NCBI RefSeq assembly: GCF_041381155.1
Contig: NC_091138.1
Location: forward strand, 30,931,604-30,995,603
From: Argopecten irradians
Lineage: Eukaryota > Mollusca > Bivalvia > Pectinida > Pectinidae
Direction: 5' to 3'
Length of the DNA: 64,000 nt
Shown: piece after piece, positions 36,601 to 47,446 of the stretch
Numbering within the stretch: the stretch's first letter is position 1
Layout: every line of letters begins with the position of its first letter
Translations under genes and position numbers: made by a program
Notes under the pieces: model-generated
Seen by the model: only the letters and a program-made list of their open reading frames with translations
The model's database searches: none
What the model was told of the DNA's origin: nothing

Positions 36601-39600
36601 ATAACTCCTTAAAACGCATCGCCATTTCAAAATAACCAAAATGGAATAAAATGATGTTTACATAAGTGTGAATTTGAATACGTATAAATGTCTTATGCTT
36701 AACACAATTCATTGGTGTTTTAGGCGTTGGAACTCTCTCACTGGAAGAGGTCGAATCGAAATATCTTGTTTCGAAAGACCTGGGGTTCTTAATAGATTGC
36801 TCTAAGGTATTGCAATATCCATTAATATTCCAAAACATTATTAAAAACGAAAAGAATTAAAGGGAGAATGTAAAAATGTAATAAATGAGATGGAAAATTT
36901 TGCATTGCTCATCCATCTTGATGAAGTATAACTGGTTTTCATTGAGAAACAAGTAATATCCTCTATTTTAATGGAATTATTATAAGAAAAAGTAAACAAT
37001 AATGATGCAAGTTTTTTATTTTTGATTTAGCAATTGATAACGTTACATGTTTTACTAACATGAAATATCTATTACATACCAATCTTCGTCTACTTTGATT
37101 CTGTATTATACCACAAATATCATTGTGCTAGGTGAAGTTAGCAGACTGTTGGCGCGATTTTGAAAGATTAGCTGCGGATTTGACATATCATGTGGAAATA
37201 AAACCATTCGAGTGGAAGTCGAGAGGGTATACTTTTATTATACATATATTTACATATTTTGAAAAACAAAATTGTTCAAATATCTGCATGTGATTTTTTT
37301 TTATTTTCAATCATTATTTTTTATCGAAAGCATATCTACATAATAAGTGAATAAGGCATGCAGACAGAAGAATCGTCTGTCATCTCTTTGTTAATAACAC
37401 ATAGGATCGTTCTGTAATACGAACGACAACATATGCTATTTTAATATGACTTTCCAGATGGAGACATCGTGATTAGTCGCACTGGCACGTGTTGTCATTC
37501 AGCCAATTAGCGACTGTAATACATCAACAAGATTTAAGAACACATCGTCACTGTACCTGCTTTAATATTTCAGCTTAACGGCGACCATGCCACACCAAAG
37601 AACAAATTAGAACAACTTTGTCTACACAAGATATTGACATTCTTAACATCTGGATATGTGTGGCAGGATGGCGAGAGAGACGTCCCAACGGTAAAAAGAC
37701 TTTTTATTAAAAAAGATCAACCTTGGTCAAAACCTATGGACTCCCCAATGCTAATTTTAAGTCAAATATCAATTGGGAATTATGTACTGTCGAAGTCCTA
37801 TATTTATCAATTTAAATATTCTCAAGTATACCCAAGAAGTGATAAATAGGCATACAAAAGATCACTAGTATAATTAGGGTATAAATCCTTAAAAATTTGA
37901 TCCTAATTGATAGTTTTCCTGACGTTCACAAATGAAGCTGCCTGTGTTGGTTGTACTAAATCTTAGGCTTTGCTGAGATTGTCTTAAAACTTCCAGACAC
38001 TTCCCACCTGCTTAGCACTACCACTGACTCGAGTATCAAATGCTCTCGGTATAAAACCTATATTAAGTTACCCGAGTATGATTTTGGCAAACTGGCAACT
38101 TAAGGATCCAAAAGGGCAAGTATATCTAAACTGTTTTTGACACAACCTTCATGAAATTCATAAAAAGATATTTTTTTAATAAACAAGTTTTTCAAAGTAG
38201 TTTTTGGCTATCCCGATGACCTTGTGTATCTGATGAACCGAGAATAATGCAATATTATTTTTAACGAATTGACTATTGAAAAATGACTATTTTGTCAGTA
38301 ATAATATGTACATTTGTATTGTAATACACACGCCTCATTTGACAATTATATGATTTATCTTTGTTGAACATGCAAGAAAGTATCTATCCATATTTTCTTG
38401 TTCTTTATTTAAGCGTTCTTTTTTCCAGGCCTTTTGACTTCGAGTGAGTAAACAGTTTTGCTTTGTTCACACTTAAATGATTCAATCGGATTGAAAAAAT
38501 ATGATAAATTTATGTTTGATTTTGATTCAGTATGATAAGTATTATTTGTATCTTGATATACAACAGAATAAAAAATATGAAAGGATGATTCTCTTGTTAT
38601 TGCAATTGGGACCGTCCAATGGTCAAATGCAGATCATTGCACTGGGTATTTTCATCAATGTTTCAAAGGTAAGGAGATCAATATTAATAAATCGCTACGT
38701 TTAATATAAAGGGAATATTTCATTCAAACAGTTTTAGGAAACTTTAAAGGGTAATGTTTAGCCAGCTTAACGTATATTAATCAATATTTGCAGTTTGCAC
38801 TGACATGGACTCAATAACCATGCTTACTAGTATTATCATTATCAGTGCATAATGATAATACAACACGTGCGGCGATTCTATTGTTACGGGAATAGTCGCT
38901 GGCGTAGCAACGTCGGGTCATGACCCCACTTTTGGTGGGAAAATATGAATGACTCGATTCCAATCAGCTGTTCAATCGAGAGAATGAAAATATGGGTATT
39001 TTATTAAAAATTTGCAACTGTCGCGAGAATAAATAATATCTATTTGCGTGAAAAACTGTAAATATAAAGATTTTTTTTTTTATTTTGTTTAGGTGATGAG
39101 GGTATAATGATAATGGAGCCCGTGTGAATTTTATGTAACCCGGCTTCGCAACAAACCTCAACAAAATTAAAATCTATTTCTTAATTACGCTAGTTATAAA
39201 TGTATTAAGTTATGCAACCGCTTTGATATGTTTGTAAATATAAATAGAATAATATAGCTATTAAATCGCCTCTCAAATAAGTCATATGTATGTTAAAACA
39301 TACCGTATTGTTGGTTATTTTCGTGGGGATGCTATTTCGCAATTTCGCGGGACATTGCTGATGATCGCGAAACTTTGAGCCGCGAAATGGTAAGAAATGG
39401 TTAAATCATATATGGAAACCAGATCACTAAACTTTAAACCGCTAAAATTAAATTTTCTCTATTTGAATTAAAATCGCCTAAAAGACTAACTACAGGGTAA
39501 TAGTTTATTTTTTTTTAAAGAAAATTCTTCTTCTTTTTTTTTTAACTTATATTTTTCATTTTTTTAGACAACATATTTACAAATACAAATGAGTCAGTAT

Positions 39601-42600
39601 GGGGAAGATGAATTTACGAATTATTCTAATTTTAACTAGGAATTTGCAAGCCATGTATCAGACTCCAGGTGGTGATGGGGCGGAATGGTTCATCCTCACC
39701 CACGTCATTATAGAACAGAGGTTCGCACCAGCTATCAAGGTAATTCAATGTGAATGGATTTAAAATATCCGCGAGAAGATTTAACACGTTGCTGCTCATT
39801 ATGGGAGATCTGCAGGAATGAAGTCACGCCTCGTATTCGGATACGCACGTGTACTTATAACACATTATTTTTTCAAAGTAAATTATTATCCTGTCAAAGT
39901 AAAATCGGATTTCTGTCCTATTCTTGTTTCATATGCATACTGAGATGATATTCAGTACAGTTTGCAGTAAGAATATAACTAAACTGCGGGTCGCAAATTC
40001 AATCAGCAATTTCAATTTGACAGGATAATTCACTTTGAAAAACAATGTGTTTTATTCAATGTCATAGCAGAATTTGTAGCAAACACAATGCAAAATGCAA
40101 AGGCATATGTGGTACCACGGTAGTTTGATTGACAGCTGCGATCTGTCGATTCCAGGTGGATGAAAACATTTCAACATGTTGAAATATTTTGTAAATGCAT
40201 TCTCTCTTGATTCGTTACCAAAGTTTTTCCTCTGAGGTCGGCGACAAAGCAACAATATGGGAGTGGAAGCAATAAGTAAAGTAGATTATATTGAATTACT
40301 TTATATCGGTATAAATATTTGTTAAATCGCGTGTGTTTTGTCTATCACAGACATAGATATATATCATACATTATTCTATTCCATTTTTACCTATAGGCTG
40401 TCATTGATGCCGTGAAGTATTCATCAGAAGGCCACGAAGACAGCGTTGCTCTGATCAAAGCATTGGAGGTTATCCCGGCGGTTATGACAGACATGATTGA
40501 AACCTTCAAAAGAATCAAAGGTTTGTTGTCACTGAGTATTCAAATAATTAAGTGTCAACATAAAGTAAATATAACCTTTCATTGGAAGTGAGACAAATGC
40601 AAAGACAAAAGTCTAAATCTAGCACAACTAGTATTAATGGCAACAAATGTCGCCCTAACACTGTGCGGAAACGAAACACAATGTATTAAACGATACAGTA
40701 CAGACCTTATTCCGATTAGCTTGATCATAACAAATTTCCATTGTCGACATTTATAAATTTGGTGAACACTTCATATTTTTATAAAATTGGTTTTATTTTG
40801 ACAGATTGTGTTGAACCGGAGCATTTCTACAATCATCTAAGGATATTTTACTCTGGGTATTTTTACACGAAAGTTTTCAGAATATGAATCTATATTGAAT
40901 TATATTTATTTCATTGTGTATAGATATAAATGAGAAAATATCTGAAAATTTTTATTGATACATCTGATTTTTTATTTGATTTATAAACATGAGACAAATA
41001 CTATCAAATAGAATTAATTCCTATCATGGTAAGCTTTTCAATATTAATTAACAATTAAATTACTAAAGTAACTGATTCAATATAGTAAAATTACGTATTA
41101 ATTACTAAGTATTTGATATGATGTGGCAATGATAACATTAATGCATTATCTGTTGTAGTTGGGGTGGTGGCAATGAACCGCTTCCGAACGGTCTTATCTA
41201 TGAAGGCGTGTCCCCCGATCCAATACCTGTATGTATACTTATAGATATTTTGGTAAAGTGTCAAATATTTCACACACTAGATATTGAAATTATTTGGCAT
41301 TAGAAGTTGTTCTTAATTGAAGTAAATAATAAATTATTTTTAAGCTAATATAATTTTAAAGTTCTTTGTAAATAATAAGAATAATATAGCATTTTACTTG
41401 TGAAAATTAATTGTACGTTTAAAAGGAAAACCGTTAATACGATTTACTCTTCTGTGCCCTTTTTTTCTTTATTGCATTAATGCCTCAGAATTAAGAAGCA
41501 TATGTTTGGAGACTGCCAAGATTGAAGACTTGGAATCTGCCTCTAATTTGTTAGCGATAACAACTATATGTGTTAAATATGTACTGTCTGATAACTTGAT
41601 TAAACTTCAGTCTAGACTACTTTGACTTTCAGATGAAGGGAGGGAGTGCGGCACAAAGCACCACCCTACAAGTACTAGACGCGGCGCTTGGTATCACACA
41701 TAGCGGAGGCATGTTGAATGTCAAATTATTTTACGTGGAAACTTCATTTTTCGTTTTTATACCCAACGACATTTTCCCAGAAATTTAATGTCCTACTTTA
41801 CCTGTATATTAAGGAGATTTTTTTCGTAATTTTCATTCGCCTGCAAAATTCAATCGCACACAAAAATAAGTTGTTTTATAGTATATAGCGTATGATATTT
41901 AATCAACCAAACACAGCTGACTTTTTATTTTATTTGTGATATTAATGTGCTATACTCAGTTTGTAAAGATTTTTATGCATCTGTAATGTTCCAATTGCGA
42001 TAATTATAATACATGTATATATATAGTGATAAAACATATGCATTGCTAATAATTATTATACAACTAAATAGACAGCCATTATTATATAACGAAATGGATA
42101 GTCAGTATTATAATAATATACAAATTGTAAATAACAGCAAATGCCTTAATTTCCGTATATTCTCAATATTTCCTATTTTGAATAAAAACGTCAGGTTCCA
42201 TGCATAGTTCGTTATTACAATGTACTACATACAATATGAAAATCACATATTGTGTCTCTTTCGTTTCAACAGATGAAAAAGCATTTTTGGATGAAGTTAG
42301 AGACTACATGCTAGAAGAACACCGCGATTTCTGCGATTATTTGTGGAACCATAGCAACATACGGAACTATGGTAGGAACACATTCCTTTAATCGATATCG
42401 ATTTTGCAGTTTTTATTAATATCGAATGATTCTTTGCAAATTTAATAATAACATATAAAACCACCCAAGAAAAAATAATGATCGGTTTTGTATGCATTGT
42501 TTAAGTAAACTGGCGATCCGTCAAAATATTGTGAGCTAATGAAATACATGTACATTGTATGTAATGTAAAGGTGGCAGCTGATCAGGATTTGAATAATTT

Positions 42601-44068
42601 CATTGTAAAACAATGTACAGCTATTGCACTGATCAAAGAATAAGCTGAAACATATCCTCATTTGTTACCTTGTACATTTTACATGTTTGTATGCTTCAAA
42701 GCTTTGTGGCATTTGATATATTTTTAGTAAGTGGGAGTGGAAACGATGACGTCCAAAAGGCCTATAATGCCTGCATCGACGCGATCAAACGCTTCCGGGA
42801 ACATCACAAAGGCAAAGTCATCCTGTAAGAAAGCAGTCCTTTGATTGATACATTTTGCTGATAAAAAGTATTTAAAAAATGTCTTTAATATAATATATAT
42901 AATCTCACAGCTATCATTTTGCTATCTCAACTCAATTCAACTTAACTCAAGATATTGGCTGACTAACACGAGGCTTGCCGAGTGCAAGATTTTGTTGGCT
43001 AACCAACACGAGCTTGCAGAATGTCAGATTTTGGTGGCTGACCAACACGAGACTTGCCAAGTGTAAGATATTGGCTGACCAACACGAGGCTTGCCAAAAT
43101 CTTATTCCAGAGTAGAGATATTCCTGTCCACTTTCAGTATTTGTTTTTGTTATTTTCAAATATTGCTTGTATCACGCCATTATCACAAGAACGCCGTTAT
43201 TGATGAAATTTTCTATAAAGTACGTCACATGTATTGAATACATTATGTAATTGTCTAACACGTCTAACACATTCCTGTGAGATATGGGAGAAATAATTTA
43301 ACCATAAAACCTAAAATGGACCAATAGACGATTATAACATTAAAAATATAACGCATAATTGTTTTTACCTTAAAGGACATGTTCCTAATGATAATAACAA
43401 GGTCATTAACTCGTTAAATCTGGAAATTTCCGATTGATTGAATATTTTCGTTAGGTTTACATTTTCATAGATAAAAAGCAAAAGTCAAACCAAAACACTA
43501 TTTCCATTCCGATATTGATTGATATCAATTTATGTATGATTCAATATTCAGATACATTAGGACGCCTTCCACAAGAGCGGATAGAAACAAAGATGTGGAT
43601 GGAATCCGCGAAAGAGGAACCGGAAGCACCCGTAAGTTGCTTTACACTAAATTAGATTTTAAGATCATCTAACTTATACTGTAAACTAATATATTTGTGC
43701 GTGCGATAGAAAATCGCGAAAATATATCTCCGCAATGATCGAAAATAAGTTGGTTTACAGTGCTTTGTGTATATTTTTACTGGTGATTTCAGTTTGGTGC
43801 TTTTACATAAGATGGTTTTTTTTTCGTTTTGCATTTCTTAAACCTCCAATGAATAGCAGATAAGCTTTATTGTTGAAAATCTTTTCATATATTTTGATCA
43901 GATCGCCAATGTTTTTGTACTTTCACAATTTTTAGTGACACTGCATTGATTCTGACCAACAATAATATGCATAACACAAAGTCGATATTTTTATCATCTG
44001 TTATAGCTTATCTTGACTTCCTGAAGAAAGTTAACAAAGACACTGACGACAGCAAACTGGAGGTATAA
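30634..44068 (+). CDS. IDO: Indoleamine 2,3-dioxygenase, 15 coding exons
   Basis: Exons: 30634-30643, 36724-36806, 37132-37226, 37574-37690, 37997-38115, 38429-38443, 39640-39739, 40397-40520, 40805-40856, 41159-41228, 41633-41708, 42273-42371, 42728-42824, 43552-43631, 44007-44068. IDO is a cytosolic heme enzyme converting tryptophan to N-formylkynurenine. Seen: FLTSGYVWQDGE, GIKPILSYPSMILANW, TPGGDGAEWF, EPEHFYNHLRIFYSG (human IDO1 Phe226 and Arg231 kept, Phe227 is Tyr), PNGLIYEGVSPD, GGSAAQSTTLQVLDAALG, FREHHKGKVILYI (proximal His kept) and RGTGSTPYLDFLKK. The first exon codes only Met-Ala-Ala plus one base and is followed by a 6.1-kb intron. Introns after exons 5 and 11 have GC donors. 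Exon 3 is one base short compared with the minus-strand paralogue, which breaks the frame once near 37196-37203; this is either an assembly error in an A-run or a real lesion. All other phases agree. The closest relatives I recall are molluscan IDO and abalone IDO-type myoglobin. Confidence 0.9.
31802..31855. repeat. Tandem duplication, 27-bp unit, two exact copies
   Basis: The unit ATAGTCTTTATTTTGATTCC plus TGCTCAT is repeated without change. In the first intron of IDO. Confidence 0.95.
33246..33451. mobile_element. MITE, Harbinger-like, 206 bp with TTA duplication
   Basis: Starts GGCCAAACAAATATATGTTT and ends with the mirrored ATATTTGGTTGGCC; TTA lies directly outside both ends. The terminal repeats extend to AGGGTTAC. 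In the first intron of IDO. Confidence 0.82.
34078..34250 (+). repeat. SINE with tRNA-like head, plus orientation
   Basis: B-box-like GTTCGAATCCCATT, then TACTGACCACTAATCGGTGG, TTTTTTCCGGGAACTCC and the tail CCTGGCTGTTAATAGGACGT ending in ACCAAA. In the first intron of IDO. Confidence 0.82.
38114..38121 (+). other. GC-AG intron donor after IDO exon 5
   Basis: The exon end reads AAAGG and is followed by GCAAGT, the usual consensus of GC-AG introns. Using the nearby GT at 38120 instead gives the wrong phase for the microexon and a stop. The homologous donor in the minus-strand gene is an ordinary GTGAGT. Confidence 0.8.
38429..38443 (+). other. 15-nt microexon of the plus-strand IDO gene
   Basis: A poly-T tract and AG precede GCCTTTTGACTTCGA, followed by the strong donor GTGAGT. 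With the GC donor of exon 5 upstream and the acceptor at 39638-39639 downstream it reads PFDFEN, which fits the PLTYEN segment of human IDO1. The homologous microexon in the minus-strand gene (19997-20011) is also 15 nt and in the same phase. Confidence 0.88.
41706..41714 (+). other. GC-AG intron donor after IDO exon 11
   Basis: The exon ends GGAG and is followed by GCATGT. This is the only donor giving the 76-nt exon and phase 1 needed to join ALGITHSG to DEKAFLDEVRDYM. The paralogous exon is also 76 nt but ends at a normal GTAAG. Confidence 0.75.
42951..43103 (+). repeat. Minisatellite, about four units of about 38 bp, in IDO intron 13
   Basis: The unit is close to TTGGCTGACCAACACGAGGC plus TTGCCAAGTGTAAGATA. 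Units differ at several bases. Confidence 0.88.
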
Positions 44069-44804
44069 GGAATGGCTTATCTCAACACCTTAGACATATC
44101 TTTGCTATGTGTACCAATCAACTGGTCAAATTAGTAGTATTCTGCTTTGACTGCTTCATAGTGAAACTTAAAGTGAGCATAGCTTAGAAGTCACAATACG
44201 TCTGCTGCTCATTGGAAAAATATATTTTTATGTGGCATCTTGATTACGACGTAATGATTTTAACAGAATTCAGCAGTTATATCGATATTATAAGGCGTAA
44301 GCAACTTTACGTGTGTGTGTTTACGGGTACGTGTAGACTACACACAGATGTACACGTAAACGTACAAGTTATCTGATCCCGTGAAACCGACGTCTATGAT
44401 TGGTACGTGTATCGGAATATATTATACGATTAATTGGCTGATTGATTTCTTTGAGATGGCCAAACACAGTTATTATTTCTATGTTGTCTGATCCGTTGAC
44501 CGTCACTTTATATAATCGGTGACAAGAATTTGTTTCGTTTAAATCTATGTAAATAATTGTGTTACATGTTATTGATGGTGATCTGCTGTACGTGTCAAAT
44601 CTTATGCATTGGTTTTTTTTTTAGTGTGTCCATTTCATGTCAATAATTATTATAAACCTGTTTATTATTGCCGTTTATTTCATATAAATATATTATGAAT
44701 AAGATAATGTCCCCTGATTATAATGTATAAATACACGATACTTACATAATCTTGCCACAAAGATAATCAATTAGGGACATATTTATTTCATTATTTATAG
44801 TGGC

Positions 44805-45050
44805 AGAGAGGTAAAGGGAAGTAACTCCCTGTTTATTTCCTTAATTGTTATTTTTACTCTAGTCAATATCTACACTATGTTAGTAGCATTCGTTGTACAT
44901 CACAATATACACAAAATGATAATTAATTAGTGACATTTTTTTTATTTCTAAAACAAACAATATCAATATGAAACATATATAAATAGAGGGGGTGGGACGG
45001 TTGTGGAGATAAAGGGAGGTAACTCCCTGTTTATTTCAACAATTGCAATT
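44805..45050. repeat. Pair of short direct repeats
   Basis: AAAGGGAAGTAACTCCCTGT at 44813 and AAAGGGAGGTAACTCCCTGT at 45012, each followed by TTATTTC. The flanks are less similar. Confidence 0.6.
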
Positions 45051-45607
45051 TTTTTCTCATTCATATATAGTGGCTAAAACTGGACACAAATTTTAGTTAA
45101 TGATTTTCTTAATTTATTTAGAGCTTCAATTTCTTCCAACTTGAAAACCATGTTAAAAACAGATACTTTTTGTCACCGATTTCTCAAAGATTATCTTATT
45201 TTGCTGTTTTGAACATGTCTAAAATTCTCATATTAATTACCTTTCCAGCTATTTATCTTTATTTTATATACATGTATATATTATTGTTTTGGATCAAATT
45301 ACTGCTATATATCAAATTGATTACTACTTCCTTGTATAGCTATTATTTTACTATAGTATTTATGCTTAATTAAAGGAGTTTAATATATCACTAGATCACT
45401 TGTTTTTTTTAATTATTATTATTATTATTTCTCAGTGTGCAAGTGATAACAAAAAGAGTTTGATTACTAAACTCATACTACCTTTAAGTCAGTGAGAACC
45501 CACAGAATACAACTGAGAAAGGTTAGCATTTTGCAGAACGTAGTCATAGGATTTTTTTTAGTTTACTTGGTTTTAAAATTAAGTCTGACTAAATCCACAA
45601 TAAGAAA

Positions 45608-45725
45608 ATTCCGAGAATGGCACGAAAATCCGACGACACAATAGAGACATTAACGTTATGGATTGATTTGAAAAATATAATCTCATGAAAAATCATTGGA
45701 ATCGTAAGTTTAAGGTATTTCAATT
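45608..45725. repeat. Dispersed repeat, pair of 21122-21240
   Basis: Same orientation and order of blocks as the copy at 21122, diverged. Confidence 0.6.
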
Positions 45726-46207
45726 TTTCGAGTATACATGTACATGTATGTAGCCTGAAAATTAATCAGCTAATGACACTGTTTTATTTACCGGTTTTTT
45801 TTAAAATAATGGATACTATTTTAATCCGCTGATCTTTTGCACATAGTTTGCAAGCTAATATCTTTTTCATAATCCGATGAGTTTTGAAGTTACCTGTTCA
45901 ATAAAATTTTATTTTTCTATCACTATAAACTTTTGTGTTTCTTTCAACATTCAGCTCTCCTTTAAAATTATAGTCTCTTTCTTAATTATGACAGTATTTT
46001 GTTTTAATGAAATTGATACCTAATAATTTAATTTCCTACGTTACACACGTTTCTATTGGTTAAATCTTTGAGGTTATTTTCATAGACCGAAAAAATGTAT
46101 TTGACGTCATATACTAAGTATTAAAACATGGCTATGATGTCATCTTTTGTTGTCCCCAGTACTTTATTTAGACTATTGTTCAAGTACTTGTTCTGTCTGT
46201 AGATAAG

Positions 46208-46299
46208 TACACCTTTCACTGTACATTAGTTTACCTGTAGCTGTAGATTAGTTTCAACTAATCTACAGTTCCAGGTAAACTAATGTACAAAGAAAGGTA
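46208..46299. repeat. Left hairpin of a two-hairpin element, copy 2
   Basis: The arms contain GTACATTAGTTTACCTGTAG and CTGTAGATTAGTT, mirrored around CAACTA. ACATGGCTATGATGTCATCT lies upstream, as in copy 1. Confidence 0.83.
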
Positions 46300-47309
46300 G
46301 AGAGTGACACTTCATACAGCATTGTAAAATTGGACAGATAAATAACAAATAAATGTAATCAAATTCAACATAAATGTAATAGAAAACTTCAATAATGCAT
46401 ATTATTACATATTTTCTGTTTTATATATATTGAATCGTGGACATCGGCATAAATCCAATCACTTCGACCACAACGCATAAAATTACTCCTTGTGTTGAAA
46501 ATCAAGACTCTTTAGTATTTCGACAGCACAGGCATTCCTACAATGATGTTTTAATTTTAGAAAGATATGTGTACTTTCTTTGAAAATTGAATGAATCCTT
46601 TCGGTATATTTCCCAATAATTTCACTGTTAATTGCTTCATTTCTTGTATACATACACGTGACACATAAATCCACGTTTCCCAAATTGAATAATTTCGGTA
46701 TAATTACTTATCCAAGAATCACACAAAGCCTACTGAACAAATTTGAAATTTTAAGCTTTCTTTCCATCACTTTGCCATTTTCACTGAATTTCAATGAAGT
46801 TTCCTTTAGAATCCACTAAATCTTGATACAATGTATTATGTTTTAGGACCAATCATGTTCTTCATTTCATAACGTAGAGCGGTATATTCAAAATTAATAC
46901 GTTTCCATGGTAATCCTCCATATCTTGTGAATTTCCGACAAGTTATATCCAAGTGAATGGTATGCCTCTTAAATTAACATATCACAAAATAAACTCTGTT
47001 ATTGGAAATTTGATAATCATTTTAGATAGTTTGACTTCGTAAAGATCTGATCTGTACTGTCTGCCATGTTGCCTCTTGTACTGCTCCACTCAGAATGAAG
47101 AGAACTAAAACTCACAAAAGATTCTCTGGTAATAACATCGGTATGGAATTTCATGAAAAATTCATACAATGCATGCACGACCAGAGTAGACATATTACAA
47201 CAATTACTGTGCTGACCTGTTCAGTGTCAAAGATGGTTGAAGGTCTTACCTGTAGCTGTAGATTAGTTACACAAACGCCATAGTTAGCATTGTACATCAG
47301 ATCTAGAGT

Positions 47310-47446
47310 AGATGTTCTGTATAGGAGAAACACCTCAAACTGTAGATTAGTCAAGATAATGAACAATGCTCGGACCTTCGGGCCTCGCATTGTCCATTAT
47401 CTTGACTAATCTACAGTTTTCGGTGTTTCTCCTATACAGAACATCT
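47310..47446. repeat. Right hairpin of a two-hairpin element, copy 2
   Basis: Near-perfect 60-nt arms starting AGATGTTCTGTATAGGAGAA. The loop TCGGACCTTCGGGCCTC resembles that of the right hairpin in copy 1, as does TTTTCGGTGTTTCTC. Confidence 0.9.

Larger units (their letters stand above)
30644..36723 (+). other. IDO intron 1 (6.1 kb)
   Basis: Joins the 10-nt first coding exon to exon 2 in phase 1. It contains the 27-bp tandem duplication, a Harbinger-like MITE and a SINE; otherwise AT-rich. No coding segment was recognised. Confidence 0.75.
44069..46200. other. No gene seen, 3' flank of IDO
   Basis: AT-rich with the short direct-repeat pair, an ATT microsatellite near 45411 and a dispersed repeat at 45608. 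A clear poly-A signal just after the IDO stop was not found. Confidence 0.5.

Noticed and set aside
38501-38704. Open frame with a good GTAAGG donor that could be an IDO exon between exons 5 and 7
   Set aside because: It fits phase but only weakly matches the family; the microexon at 38429 plus the exon at 39640 give the true PFDFENLQAMYQTPGG segment with no room for it.
42951-43103. Regularly spaced repeats considered as a CRISPR array
   Set aside because: Animal genomic context, units tandem without unique spacers, inside an intron.
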